Positions 36,208 through 43,836 of a DNA stretch of 64,000 nucleotides are shown piece by piece. Origin of the DNA: Fervidobacterium changbaicum (GTDB lineage: Bacteria; Thermotogota; Thermotogae; Thermotogales; Fervidobacteriaceae); assembly GCF_004117075.1 (NCBI RefSeq), contig NZ_CP026721.1, forward strand, positions 2,108,001 through 2,172,000, given 5' to 3'. Positions within the stretch are counted from its first letter, which is position 1; every line of letters starts with the position of its first letter. The notes under the pieces were generated by a model. That model ran no database searches and was not told the DNA's origin. It saw only the letters and a list, made by a program, of their open reading frames with translations. The translations under genes were made by a program, and so were the position numbers.

Positions 36208-37044
36208 ATGCGACTGGTCTCAAATCAACAGATATACGAAAAGGTTTGCGAAAAACTTGTAGAGATGAATACAAGACTAAACCCAGACATGCGAAAGGTT
36301 TTTGAAAATTACTCCGGACCATTCGCTGATGAAATCAGGCAAAACATAAAAATTGCAGCGGAGAAAAAGCTTCCGCTATGCCAAGATACAGGGATGGTTG
36401 AGTTCTTCGTGTTCCGACCTTACGATTTGCTGCTCGAAGAACCGCTTCAACTAACTTTATCCAAAGCAGTTAAAGACACGTACGAAAAGAACGGCTATCG
36501 TAAAAGTACTGTTTTAGATCCGCTGTATTCAAGAAGGAACAACCTCGATAACTTACCAGCTGTAATCCACGAGTTCGAAGTTGAAGATTCAAATGAATTG
36601 GAAATTTGGATGCTAGCCAAAGGCGGGGGAAGTGAGAATTTAACCGCGCTCTACATGATGTCACCGTCTTCTTCAGAGGACGAAGTGATCGCCGTAGTGA
36701 CTCAGCACATTCAAAAGAACGGACCGAACGCATGTCCACCAATTAACGTTGGGATAGGTATAGGTGGAACAGCCGACATGGCGGTCCTCTTATCGAGGCT
36801 GGCTCTATTCACAGGTGAGGAATACACGCCCAGAATCGGTTATATTGAAACATACGACAAACTTGCTGACAAACTTCATAACCTGCTCAACAAGCTCCAC
36901 ATCGGCGTTCAAGCGCTCGGTGTTGGACCTACCTGCAATGCGGTAAAGGTTTACGCATATCCGACTCACATAGCAACACTACCCCTTGCAATAAGTGTGG
37001 ACTGCTACCTTTCACGCACAGGGAGAGTGATTATAAATGCGTGA
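36208..37044 (+). CDS. Class I fumarate hydratase, alpha subunit
   Basis: A 278-residue N-terminal half of the Fe-S dependent class I fumarase (or L(+)-tartrate dehydratase). Cluster cysteines are seen in LPLCQDTGMVEFF, NGPNACPPINVGIG and VGPTCNAVK. KGGGSENL and IGIGGTADMA are also family segments. It interconverts fumarate and malate in the cytosol. It has an AGGGGAG ribosome binding site. The stop overlaps the beta subunit start by eight bases. Tartrate dehydratase cannot be excluded by sequence alone. Confidence 0.9.
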   Translation: MRLVSNQQIYEKVCEKLVEMNTRLNPDMRKVFENYSGPFADEIRQNIKIAAEKKLPLCQDTGMVEFFVFRPYDLLLEEPLQLTLSKAVKDTYEKNGYRKSTVLDPLYSRRNNLDNLPAVIHEFEVEDSNELEIWMLAKGGGSENLTALYMMSPSSSEDEVIAVVTQHIQKNGPNACPPINVGIGIGGTADMAVLLSRLALFTGEEYTPRIGYIETYDKLADKLHNLLNKLHIGVQALGVGPTCNAVKVYAYPTHIATLPLAISVDCYLSRTGRVIINA

Positions 37045-37534
37045 AATAGATTTGTGCATGTTGAAAGCTGGAGAACCTTTCTACTATTCGGGCACACTTA
37101 TTGTTATGCGGGATGCAGCGCACAAGAAAATTATAGAATTTGAGAACCAAACGGGAAATCTGCCCCTACCTCTCAACGGCAGAATTATATTCTACGCAGG
37201 TCCAACGTTTTCGAACGAAAAGATGGTCATAGGTCCGACGACTTCAAAGAGAATGGATAAATTCTTGGAATACACACTTTCAAAAGGTGTCATAGCAACC
37301 ATCGGAAAGGGCGAAAGAACACCCGAAGCAGTAGAGATTATAAAAAAATACAGAGCACCGTATCTCATTGCTCCAAGTGGCTGTGCCGCGTACCTGTCGG
37401 AAAAGATATTGGGATGGAAAATCGTGGCGTTCGAAGAACTTGGACCAGAAGCAATTTATGAAATCACCGTCGAAGACTTTCCACTAATTGTAGCGATTGA
37501 TTGCAACGGCAACACGTTCAATCAAAATCGATAG
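37037..37534 (+). CDS. Class I fumarate hydratase, beta subunit
   Basis: A 165-residue C-terminal half of the two-subunit class I fumarase. LKAGEPFYYSGTLIVMRDAAHKKI, IIFYAGPTFSNEKMVIGPTTSKRMD, GKGERTPEAVE and APSGCAAYLSEKI match the fumarase C domain. It overlaps the alpha gene, so the products are made in equal amounts and form the heteromeric enzyme. Confidence 0.92.
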   Translation: MREIDLCMLKAGEPFYYSGTLIVMRDAAHKKIIEFENQTGNLPLPLNGRIIFYAGPTFSNEKMVIGPTTSKRMDKFLEYTLSKGVIATIGKGERTPEAVEIIKKYRAPYLIAPSGCAAYLSEKILGWKIVAFEELGPEAIYEITVEDFPLIVAIDCNGNTFNQNR

Positions 37535-37558
37535 TTTTCAATACCGTAATCTATTCTA

Positions 37559-38053
37559 TCAGTTATTTATTGCTTGAACCCAATCTCTTATCTTCTTGAC
37601 AATTTCCTCTTCTTTATCTTTCGAAGGGTTAACAAAATGAAGGGGTTCTAAGAACTCGTTGCCCGTAAGTGTCTTTTGAATCTGCTTGACGCACTTACTT
37701 ATTGACCCACCACCGTTGGTGACCAATACGGCTATTTTCTTGCCCTTGATTTGTTGGTCTTTGGTTATACTTACCAAAAGTGAATTAATTGGTGATGCAC
37801 ACTTTCCAGCCCACACAGGTGTTCCTATGACAATGATGTTGTAGTCTTTCAGAGAAGGAATCTTGGTTTTCAACTCGGGTTTTTCGTTGAACACGGCGGA
37901 TTTCCCGCACCAGAAGAACTTGCTGAAACCTCTTGTTGGAAATGGCTTGGCCAATTTCAACTCAAGTACCTCTGCTTTCAACTCCTTTGCTAAAAGCTGC
38001 GCAACCAACTTCGTGTGTCCTTCAAGAGAGTAATAGATAACGATGCTTTTCAT
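37559..38053 (-). CDS. Flavodoxin-like FMN protein
   Basis: A 164-residue flavodoxin. The FMN phosphate loop is IYYSLEGHTKLVAQLL. The isoalloxazine loops are IVIGTPVWAGKCASPINSLL and VLVTNGGGSIS. It is the WrbA/flavodoxin_4-like type that has an extra loop (FPTRGFSKFFWCGKSAVF). It probably carries electrons or acts in quinone or redox protection. The frame is open far upstream, but ATG 38053 (KSIVIYYSLEG) follows GGGGGATGGGG and gives the family N-terminus. Confidence 0.85.
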   Translation of the reverse strand: MKSIVIYYSLEGHTKLVAQLLAKELKAEVLELKLAKPFPTRGFSKFFWCGKSAVFNEKPELKTKIPSLKDYNIIVIGTPVWAGKCASPINSLLVSITKDQQIKGKKIAVLVTNGGGSISKCVKQIQKTLTGNEFLEPLHFVNPSKDKEEEIVKKIRDWVQAINN

Positions 38054-38084
38054 ACCCCATCCCCCTTTTTCAAATCTCAGTTCT

Positions 38085-38540
38085 TCAGAAACTGACACTT
38101 TCCACTTCGATAGCCACATCCATAAGAATTTCGTAGTATTCCTTCCAGCGCTGCGACACAACGGCCCGTGTATAACCCTGCGGATCGCACCTTTCATCGA
38201 TCTTTGGCACAAGCATCCTGCAACTTTCAGGACGATTTTCAAAAGCAAGCTCACAACCATTCGGTGTTAGAAAAGTACATTCTCCAGAATACCTGTGGTC
38301 GAACACACTACCTTCAAATCCTTTTACAGCAGGCCTAACGAAATACAGCCCCTCGTCTTGATTCACCCAGTCAACCGTCCACCTACCTGATGACAGGGCT
38401 TTAAATATGTTTTCTCTTAATTTCTCAATGTCCGGTGCTCCAAAATCTTCGGGTGTAGCAAGCCCCGGGTAGGTTTTACAACACTTCCCACCACAGACTT
38501 TGCAAATTTCGGGGTTTTCAACACCTACGGGCTTATTCAT
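38085..38540 (-). CDS. CxxCxxxCC cysteine-rich (YkgJ-like) protein
   Basis: A 151-residue protein with the motif CKVCGGKCC (C13, C16, C20, C21) and four later cysteines (C88, C96, C107, C118; the third in ENRPESCRMLVP). This pattern belongs to the putative zinc- or iron-chelating CxxCxxxCC domain family. Function is unknown; related domains accompany flagellin methylation or protein modification enzymes. ATG 38540 follows CAGGAGG. Longer reading frames upstream overlap the divergent gene's promoter and are not supported. It is co-directional with the flavodoxin gene, 31 bases apart. Confidence 0.8.
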   Translation of the reverse strand: MNKPVGVENPEICKVCGGKCCKTYPGLATPEDFGAPDIEKLRENIFKALSSGRWTVDWVNQDEGLYFVRPAVKGFEGSVFDHRYSGECTFLTPNGCELAFENRPESCRMLVPKIDERCDPQGYTRAVVSQRWKEYYEILMDVAIEVESVSF

Positions 38541-38684
38541 CGACAGAACCTCCTGACTTAAGTAAAAATCTTGAATCTTAACTTGGCGAGATTTTGTGAT
38601 ATTATAAAATGAAGATGCATTTACTACATATATTTTACACCTTTTCGCGTAAATACTCAATGTTAAATGCCGGAGGTGTCTGGA

Positions 38685-39245
38685 TTGAAAATATTCATTC
38701 CAGAAAAATACCAGTACATGCCACCCAAGAAAATCTTCCTTGCACGAGCAGGGGCGGTTTATTCGAAGATTCTGAACGATGAAACTTTGATGGAAGTTGC
38801 CAACAGGATATACCTGAGAGGGCTTGATATTGCAAGACCGGTGGTGTATTGGGAGGTTTTCAAAAAACACCAGCTTCCAGAAAATGCAGTGCCGGGGATT
38901 TACAAAACTTACGAAACTTTTCTCATCTGCGTTTCCACGCTTGGTGCGGAAATCGACGAAGAGATCGAAAGACTTTCGCATATTTCCACACTTGAAGCAG
39001 CGCTCCTTGATGCATGGGGCTCGGAAGCGTTAGAAAAGCTCAACGACAGCTTTGAAGAAACCTTCAAAAAGCAAAACAACAGCAAGCTTACGATGAGATT
39101 TTCTCCTGGATACGGTGATTTACACATCAGTGTGAATAAAATCTACGTTGAACTGCTGGGCATAGCTGATAAAGTAAGAGTGCTCGATACTGGGTTGATG
39201 ATTCCAAGGAAGACGACGGCGTGTATAGTGGGGATTGGTGAGTGA
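38685..39245 (+). CDS. MetH activation-domain-like protein (TM0269 type)
   Basis: A 186-residue protein related to the C-terminal activation domain of B12-dependent methionine synthase. The SAM-binding signature RFSPGYGD and the ending MIPRKTTACIVGIG are characteristic. ISTLEAALLDAWGSEALEKLND fits the helical part. In the intact enzyme this domain supplies SAM during reductive reactivation of cobalamin. In Thermotogales a separate small protein of this kind partners a shortened MetH; no metH is visible here. TTG 38685 follows GGAGGTG at six bases. Confidence 0.8.
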   Translation: MKIFIPEKYQYMPPKKIFLARAGAVYSKILNDETLMEVANRIYLRGLDIARPVVYWEVFKKHQLPENAVPGIYKTYETFLICVSTLGAEIDEEIERLSHISTLEAALLDAWGSEALEKLNDSFEETFKKQNNSKLTMRFSPGYGDLHISVNKIYVELLGIADKVRVLDTGLMIPRKTTACIVGIGE

Positions 39246-39316
39246 ATATAGATGCCATCACTGATGAAAAAGATTGCTGAAACTGAAAGCGAGAATTAAG
39301 CAAAAGTTAAACAAAC

Positions 39317-39347
39317 AAAAATAAAATGCCCCTGCCATCCGGCAGGG
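39317..39347 (-). terminator. Intrinsic terminator downstream of the first prepilin gene
   Basis: CCCTGCC (39330-39336), loop ATCC, GGCAGGG (39341-39347). On the reverse strand the stem is followed by GCATTTTATTTTTG. It lies 25 bases after the pilin stop. Confidence 0.8.
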
Positions 39348-39372
39348 ACGTTCTGTAATTACACTCTTAAAT

Positions 39373-39789
39373 TTACCACCATTTTTGGACTTGGAATGTG
39401 AGCTTTGGGTTATCACCTGTTGTGTCAACATCTTGTAGTGTTTTCTTTAACACGTTTTTGTCAACATCTCCCGCTGTATATTCAATTGTCACCTCGTATA
39501 CTCCATTTCCTTTATCTGCTACTGTCAAAGTATTATTAAAACCTGTTGGAACACTGCTGAGATATCCATTATCTTTGAGTTGTTGCAAAGTCATATTTCC
39601 AATCGTGGTTGGCTTTTCCGTGTTGAACCAATTTTCATATGCCGTCTTGATGTTTCTGAAGTTCTGCGCAACCTGACTTGCCTTTGCGTTCTTTACAGCG
39701 TTCAACGCAAGTGGTGTTGCAACCGCCATGAGTGCCGCGATAACCGCAAGGACGATCAAAAGTTCAATCAACGTAAAACCTTTTCTCAT
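39373..39789 (-). CDS. Type IV prepilin-like protein (first of two)
   Basis: A 138-residue prepilin. MRKGFTLIELLIVLAVIAAL contains the prepilin peptidase site (G/F) with a glutamate at mature position 5, followed by the long N-terminal helix and a small globular C-terminal part rich in beta strands. There are no cysteine pairs for a disulfide loop. It probably assembles into a type IV pilus or pseudopilus for adhesion or DNA uptake. It has a strong AAGGAGG ribosome binding site and its own terminator, so it is likely monocistronic and highly expressed. Confidence 0.88.
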   Translation of the reverse strand: MRKGFTLIELLIVLAVIAALMAVATPLALNAVKNAKASQVAQNFRNIKTAYENWFNTEKPTTIGNMTLQQLKDNGYLSSVPTGFNNTLTVADKGNGVYEVTIEYTAGDVDKNVLKKTLQDVDTTGDNPKLTFQVQKWW

Positions 39790-39980
39790 ACTACCGACCT
39801 CCTTCTCTTAGGGTTTTAGTTTTTCTCTACCTTGAAACCGAAATGTTTAAACTGTACACTTATATTATCGCACAATTTTCGAAAGTTATACCACTCCGTG
39901 GTTGAACTGCTCAAATTCAAAGATGAAATGCAAGAAATCAAGGACGAACAGCAGTAGTATAGGGATGTATGCAAAAAAGA

Positions 39981-40439
39981 TTACTTTCGAACGTTGAACG
40001 TGTAAACTATTGACCTTGTTCCATTTGAAGTACCTTCCTCAACATCTGGCAACATGCCTTTTACTTTCTCAAAGTTGACATCGTCTTTCAAATACATAAT
40101 TTGAACTTTGTAACTGCCCAATTCATCAGAGCCGTCGACAATGATTGAAAACCCATTAGGAACATGGGATATGTACTTTTTATCGGCAAGTTCTTGAACG
40201 TTTGAGAGGGCATTATCCTCGGTTTGGAAATACGCCTCAACAGCCTTCTTTAAGTTTACAAAGTTTTGGGCAACTTGGACAGCTTTGGTATTGGACACAA
40301 CTGAACGAGCGGGAGTTAGGTATACCGCAACGACGATAAGAAGGGCTATTATAGCAATCGCTACAAGAAGTTCTACCATTGTAAAGCCTGATTTTGAATT
40401 TTTCAAACTGCTAAGAGTTTTTAGGTTTTTCATAATCAT
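39981..40439 (-). CDS. Type IV prepilin-like protein (second of two)
   Basis: A 152-residue prepilin with a longer leader (about 18 residues) before the cleavage motif KSGFTMVELLVAIAIIALLI. Further along, VAQNFVNLKKAVEAYFQTED parallels VAQNFRNIKTAYENWFNTEK of the neighbouring pilin, so the two are paralogues that have diverged strongly. The start is ATG 40439 after GAGGGGAAG; ATG 40433 is an alternative. It is separated from the other pilin by 191 bases holding no supported gene. Confidence 0.85.
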   Translation of the reverse strand: MIMKNLKTLSSLKNSKSGFTMVELLVAIAIIALLIVVAVYLTPARSVVSNTKAVQVAQNFVNLKKAVEAYFQTEDNALSNVQELADKKYISHVPNGFSIIVDGSDELGSYKVQIMYLKDDVNFEKVKGMLPDVEEGTSNGTRSIVYTFNVRK

Positions 40440-40612
40440 TCTTCCCCTCGTTTTGATAAAACGAATGAGAAAAATTAGACCCCAGGTTTAAAATATTAAT
40501 CTTTGATAGTGTACGCATATTTTATACCACGATTCACTCGAATTTTATCGCTGGCGGGATGAAAGGAAGAAAATAGAGGATGAACTGCGGAAAATGGCAA
40601 ATGAAAGTAAGA

Positions 40613-40655
40613 AAATAAAAAACCACCGCAACAAAATCAGAAACTTGCGGTGGTT
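40613..40655 (-). terminator. Intrinsic terminator of tsf
   Basis: An 11 bp perfect stem AACCACCGCAA / TTGCGGTGGTT with a 13-base loop, followed on the reverse strand by a TTTTTTATTTTC tract, 22 bases after the tsf stop. Confidence 0.9.
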
Positions 40656-40677
40656 TGTGATTGTCCTTGTGTAAGCC

Positions 40678-41271
40678 TTATTCTCCTACCTGCATTCTAA
40701 CAAATCTTGAGACTTGGATGTTTTCTCCTATCTTTGCGATTGCTTGCTGGATCATGTCGTTGATTGTTATTGTCTGATCAAGTGCGTATTTCTGTTCGAG
40801 TAAGCAGTTGTCCTGGTAGAAGCTTTCGAGTTTTCCTTCGATTATCTTTTCAATAACTTGAGCAGGTTTACCAGAGTCTTTGAGCTGTTCTCTATATATT
40901 TCTTTTTCTTTTTCAATTACGTCTGCTGGAACGTCTTCTCTTTTGACCCATCTTGGTGCCATAGCTGCGATGTGCATTGCGATTTTGTTTCCAAGTTCTT
41001 TGAATTCATCTGTTCTGGCAACAAAGTCTGTTTCACAGTTGAGTTCAAGAAGGACTCCAATTTTACCGTTGTGGTGAATGTAAGAAATGATGAGACCTTC
41101 TTTTGTTTCTCTTCCCGCTTTCTTTGCAGCTTTTGCAAGACCCTTTTTTCTGAGTATCTCAATAGCCTTTTCCATATCGCCGTTGGCTTCTTCAAGTGCG
41201 GCTTTACAATCCATCATACCTGCGCCTGTTCTTTCGCGAAGTTCTTTAACCATCTGAGCGCTAATTTGCAT
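40678..41271 (-). CDS. tsf: Translation elongation factor Ts
   Basis: A 197-residue nucleotide exchange factor for EF-Tu. It has the UBA-like start [42 protein letters not shown], the core motif [18 protein letters not shown], and a short C-terminal dimerisation part, as in other short Thermotogae and Thermus EF-Ts. ATG 41271 follows GAGGAGG. rpsB, its usual upstream partner, is not next to it; a PHP phosphatase and pyrG are. Confidence 0.96.
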   Translation of the reverse strand: MQISAQMVKELRERTGAGMMDCKAALEEANGDMEKAIEILRKKGLAKAAKKAGRETKEGLIISYIHHNGKIGVLLELNCETDFVARTDEFKELGNKIAMHIAAMAPRWVKREDVPADVIEKEKEIYREQLKDSGKPAQVIEKIIEGKLESFYQDNCLLEQKYALDQTITINDMIQQAIAKIGENIQVSRFVRMQVGE

Positions 41272-41324
41272 GCTTTCCAACCTCCTCTATGTGATGTATT
41301 TGAAGATAATTTTGATAGAACTTT

Positions 41325-42053
41325 TTAAATTCTTACTTCTCGCCATTCAGCGTCGAACACTAAGATATTATTGTAACCTAATTCCTTGAGTATTTCAATA
41401 CCTCTCTCGATGCCTCTGCCAATCTGCTCAAGTGAGTGCGCATCGGAACCGATGGTTATGTTTCGCCCTCCAAGTGATTTGTATAGCTTTAGTATTTCCA
41501 TTGAAGGATGCGGTTCACCGTAGAGTTCTATTGTAGCAGTGTTGACTTCAAGCATCTTCCCGTTCTTTATAACCAGCTTCAGAATTTCGGTTATTAGGTC
41601 GTAGAGCTCTACCGAGAATGGTTCCCTTGTTCTGTGGTATCTTCTTGGAAAATCAAGATGCGCAAGTGCATGGTATTCGTCAAAGCGCTGCATAATGTCA
41701 AGAAGTCTAACTAAGTAGTTTTTATAGCTCTGTTGAGTTATCGGTTCTTCTACATAGTGGTGTGAAAGCAAGACGTAATCGAACTTTTTGGTATCTATGT
41801 TCAGTTCTTTGATTCCATCCCAACCCAGCTCTACTCCAACTGGAAGGGAGTATTTCTCCATTACGTTTCGGTAGAGATCGATATTTAGCGTGTTAGCATG
41901 TTGATCGGCAAGTTCGTAATGGTCCGTGATGATGATGTACCTTATGCCTTTTTCAGATGCAGTTTCGATTATATCTTCTATCTCCGACTCAGAATCTGGG
42001 GAGAAACGGCTGTGTATATGATAGTCAGCGATGATTGTCTTCTTCGCGCTCAC
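41325..42053 (-). CDS. PHP-domain phosphoesterase, histidinol-phosphatase-like
   Basis: A 242-residue PHP metallo-phosphoesterase. Motifs are DYHIHSRFSPDSESEIED (HxH), ITDHYELADQH, VGVELGWDG, LLSHHYVE, ALAHLDFPRRY, LEVNTATIELYGEPHPS and IGSDAHSLEQIGRG. This matches the HisK/histidinol phosphatase branch, but no his genes lie near. The GTG start overlaps the pyrG stop (GTGA), so the gene is translationally coupled to CTP synthase. Confidence 0.85.
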   Translation of the reverse strand: MSAKKTIIADYHIHSRFSPDSESEIEDIIETASEKGIRYIIITDHYELADQHANTLNIDLYRNVMEKYSLPVGVELGWDGIKELNIDTKKFDYVLLSHHYVEEPITQQSYKNYLVRLLDIMQRFDEYHALAHLDFPRRYHRTREPFSVELYDLITEILKLVIKNGKMLEVNTATIELYGEPHPSMEILKLYKSLGGRNITIGSDAHSLEQIGRGIERGIEILKELGYNNILVFDAEWREVRI

Positions 42054-43630
42054 CTACTAACCTCCTCTATCGCTTTAATTAATGCTGTGAAAAGCGGATG
42101 CGGTGACCCCACTTTTGACTTGTACTCCGGATGGTACTGAATACCTACGAAAAACGGATGGTCATCGAGCTCAATCGCTTCAAGGAATTCGGACCTTCCA
42201 GATATCGTCAGCTTGTAACCTTCTTCTCCTGGTAGTTTGTACATGTAGCCAAAATTGATCGTGTCTGCTTCGTATCGGTGCCTGTGCCTTTCGTAAACTT
42301 CTTCCAGTCCGTAGATGTTGTAGAGCTTCGTTCCTTTAAGGACCTGCATTTTCTGCGCACCAAGACGCATAGTACCACCGAGGTTCATAATCTTCTTTTG
42401 TTCTTCCATCATGTTGACAACCGGATAAGGTGTTTCAACATCGAATTCCGTTGAGTTTGCACCTTTCAAGTTGAAGACATTTCTTGCAAATTCTATCACC
42501 ATCAGCTGCATTCCAAGGCAGATTCCCAAAATTGGCTTTTTATTTTCCCTTGCGTACTTGATAGCCTTTACCTTCCCTTCTATTCCGCGCCTGCCAAATC
42601 CACCAGGGATAATCAGTGCGTCGAAGCTGGAGAGCTTTTGCGCAACGCCGTCATCGTCCAATTCCTCAAGTTCCTGCGCATCTATCACAACTGGTTTTTG
42701 AACGCCGGAAAGGAAGATCGATTCAATGATACTTTTGTAAGCATCGTCGGTTCCAAGGTATTTACCAACGAGTGCTATTCTGTAAGGTTTGAAAGACTTT
42801 GGATAAGTCCAGTTCAGTGGTTTGTCTTGAATTTCGATGTTCAATCTGTTGGCAACAAGCTTGTGCACTTGTGCTTCATAGAGTGTTTCTGGAATTTGGT
42901 AAACGTTGCCAACATCCGGCAGATTAATGACCATGTCCCTTGGAACTCCGCTGAAGAGCGCAATTTTGTATAGGCTTTGGGAGTCTATCGGCATTTCACT
43001 TCTAACAACGATAACATCAGGTTGGATACCTATCTTCCTAAGCAATTGAACAGACTGTTGAGTTGGCTTTGTCTTGAACTCATTGGTAACCCTGAGGTAG
43101 GGTACGTATGTAACGTGGATAAATAGGAAATCGTTTCTGTTCTTCTCAAACGCAAGTTCCCTTACAGCTTCAAGGAAGACTTCACCCTCAATGTCACCGA
43201 CGGTCCCACCAATTTCGATCGATAGGACCTTTCCTGGCATGGAGGTGATTCTTTCCTTTATCTCAGACGTCACGTGTGGAACAACTTGGACAGTAGAGCC
43301 GAGGTACTTTCCTTCGCGTTCGCGTTGTATTATTGTCGAATAGATCTGCCCTGCTGTGATATTGTTCCTTCTGGACATGCTGACACCGAGGAATCTTTCG
43401 TAGTGGCCAAGGTCGAGGTCAGCTTCGTAACCGTCGTCGGTAACAAAGACTTCCCCGTGCTGATTTGGGTTCATCGTACCTGCATCCACATTCAGATACG
43501 GGTCGATCTTCAAAACGTTTATATCTACTCCGACTTCCTTCAGCAACCTTGCAAGCGATGCTGAGAATATCCCTTTGCCTATTCCGCTTAGAACACCGCC
43601 TGTTACCACTATATACTTTTCAGGCATCAT
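42050..43630 (-). CDS. pyrG: CTP synthase
   Basis: A 526-residue enzyme converting UTP to CTP with glutamine. The N-terminal amidoligase domain begins KYIVVTGGVLSGIGKGIFSASLARLL, with IDPYLNVDAGTMNP and GGTVGDIEGEVFLEAVREL. The C-terminal glutamine amidotransferase has GGFGRRG, the nucleophile GICLGMQ and the FVGIQYHPE histidine-glutamate. The start is ATG 43630 after GGTGGGGGTG. It leads a minus-strand group pyrG-PHP-tsf. Confidence 0.97.
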   Translation of the reverse strand: MMPEKYIVVTGGVLSGIGKGIFSASLARLLKEVGVDINVLKIDPYLNVDAGTMNPNQHGEVFVTDDGYEADLDLGHYERFLGVSMSRRNNITAGQIYSTIIQREREGKYLGSTVQVVPHVTSEIKERITSMPGKVLSIEIGGTVGDIEGEVFLEAVRELAFEKNRNDFLFIHVTYVPYLRVTNEFKTKPTQQSVQLLRKIGIQPDVIVVRSEMPIDSQSLYKIALFSGVPRDMVINLPDVGNVYQIPETLYEAQVHKLVANRLNIEIQDKPLNWTYPKSFKPYRIALVGKYLGTDDAYKSIIESIFLSGVQKPVVIDAQELEELDDDGVAQKLSSFDALIIPGGFGRRGIEGKVKAIKYARENKKPILGICLGMQLMVIEFARNVFNLKGANSTEFDVETPYPVVNMMEEQKKIMNLGGTMRLGAQKMQVLKGTKLYNIYGLEEVYERHRHRYEADTINFGYMYKLPGEEGYKLTISGRSEFLEAIELDDHPFFVGIQYHPEYKSKVGSPHPLFTALIKAIEEVSR

Positions 43631-43726
43631 TGCACCCCCACCAAGCAGTGTGAGATTTTTTTAGCTAATTCACTCAATCAATGTTAAGTTTACTCTCAAA
43701 TAGATTTTTCTTCAACGAAAAACTCA

Positions 43727-43782
43727 TTAACTTTAGTTAACTTTTGCGTTGAATATGCAACTTGAGTGAAGGGTAGTATAAT
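43727..43782 (+). promoter_or_regulatory. Divergent pyrG/uvrC spacer: palindrome and -10 box
   Basis: A perfect 14-base palindrome TTAACTTTAGTTAA at 43727-43740 and a TATAAT at 43777-43782, about 55 bases before the uvrC start. No good -35 is spaced correctly from that -10. Nothing else is supported in 43631-43836. Confidence 0.35.
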
Positions 43783-43836
43783 AGAACATGCAGCAGGTAA
43801 GTGTGGTCGAGCAAAGAAGAGGTGAGAAGGTGTGCT

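Noticed and set aside
38054-38260. Upstream extension of the flavodoxin frame
   Set aside because: It runs over the neighbouring CxxCxxxCC gene in another frame, and the flavodoxin family start is at ATG 38053 after a good ribosome binding site.
38541-38981. Long upstream extension of the CxxCxxxCC protein frame on the reverse strand
   Set aside because: It would overlap the divergent gene at 38685, lacks a ribosome binding site and has no protein-like pattern, whereas ATG 38540 has a strong CAGGAGG.
40530-40677. Plus-strand charged frame (RDERKKIEDELRKMANESKK) near tsf
   Set aside because: No start codon or ribosome binding site, and it reads into the tsf terminator hairpin. A similar short frame at 39900-39957 (LLKFKDEMQEIKDEQQ) is equally unsupported.
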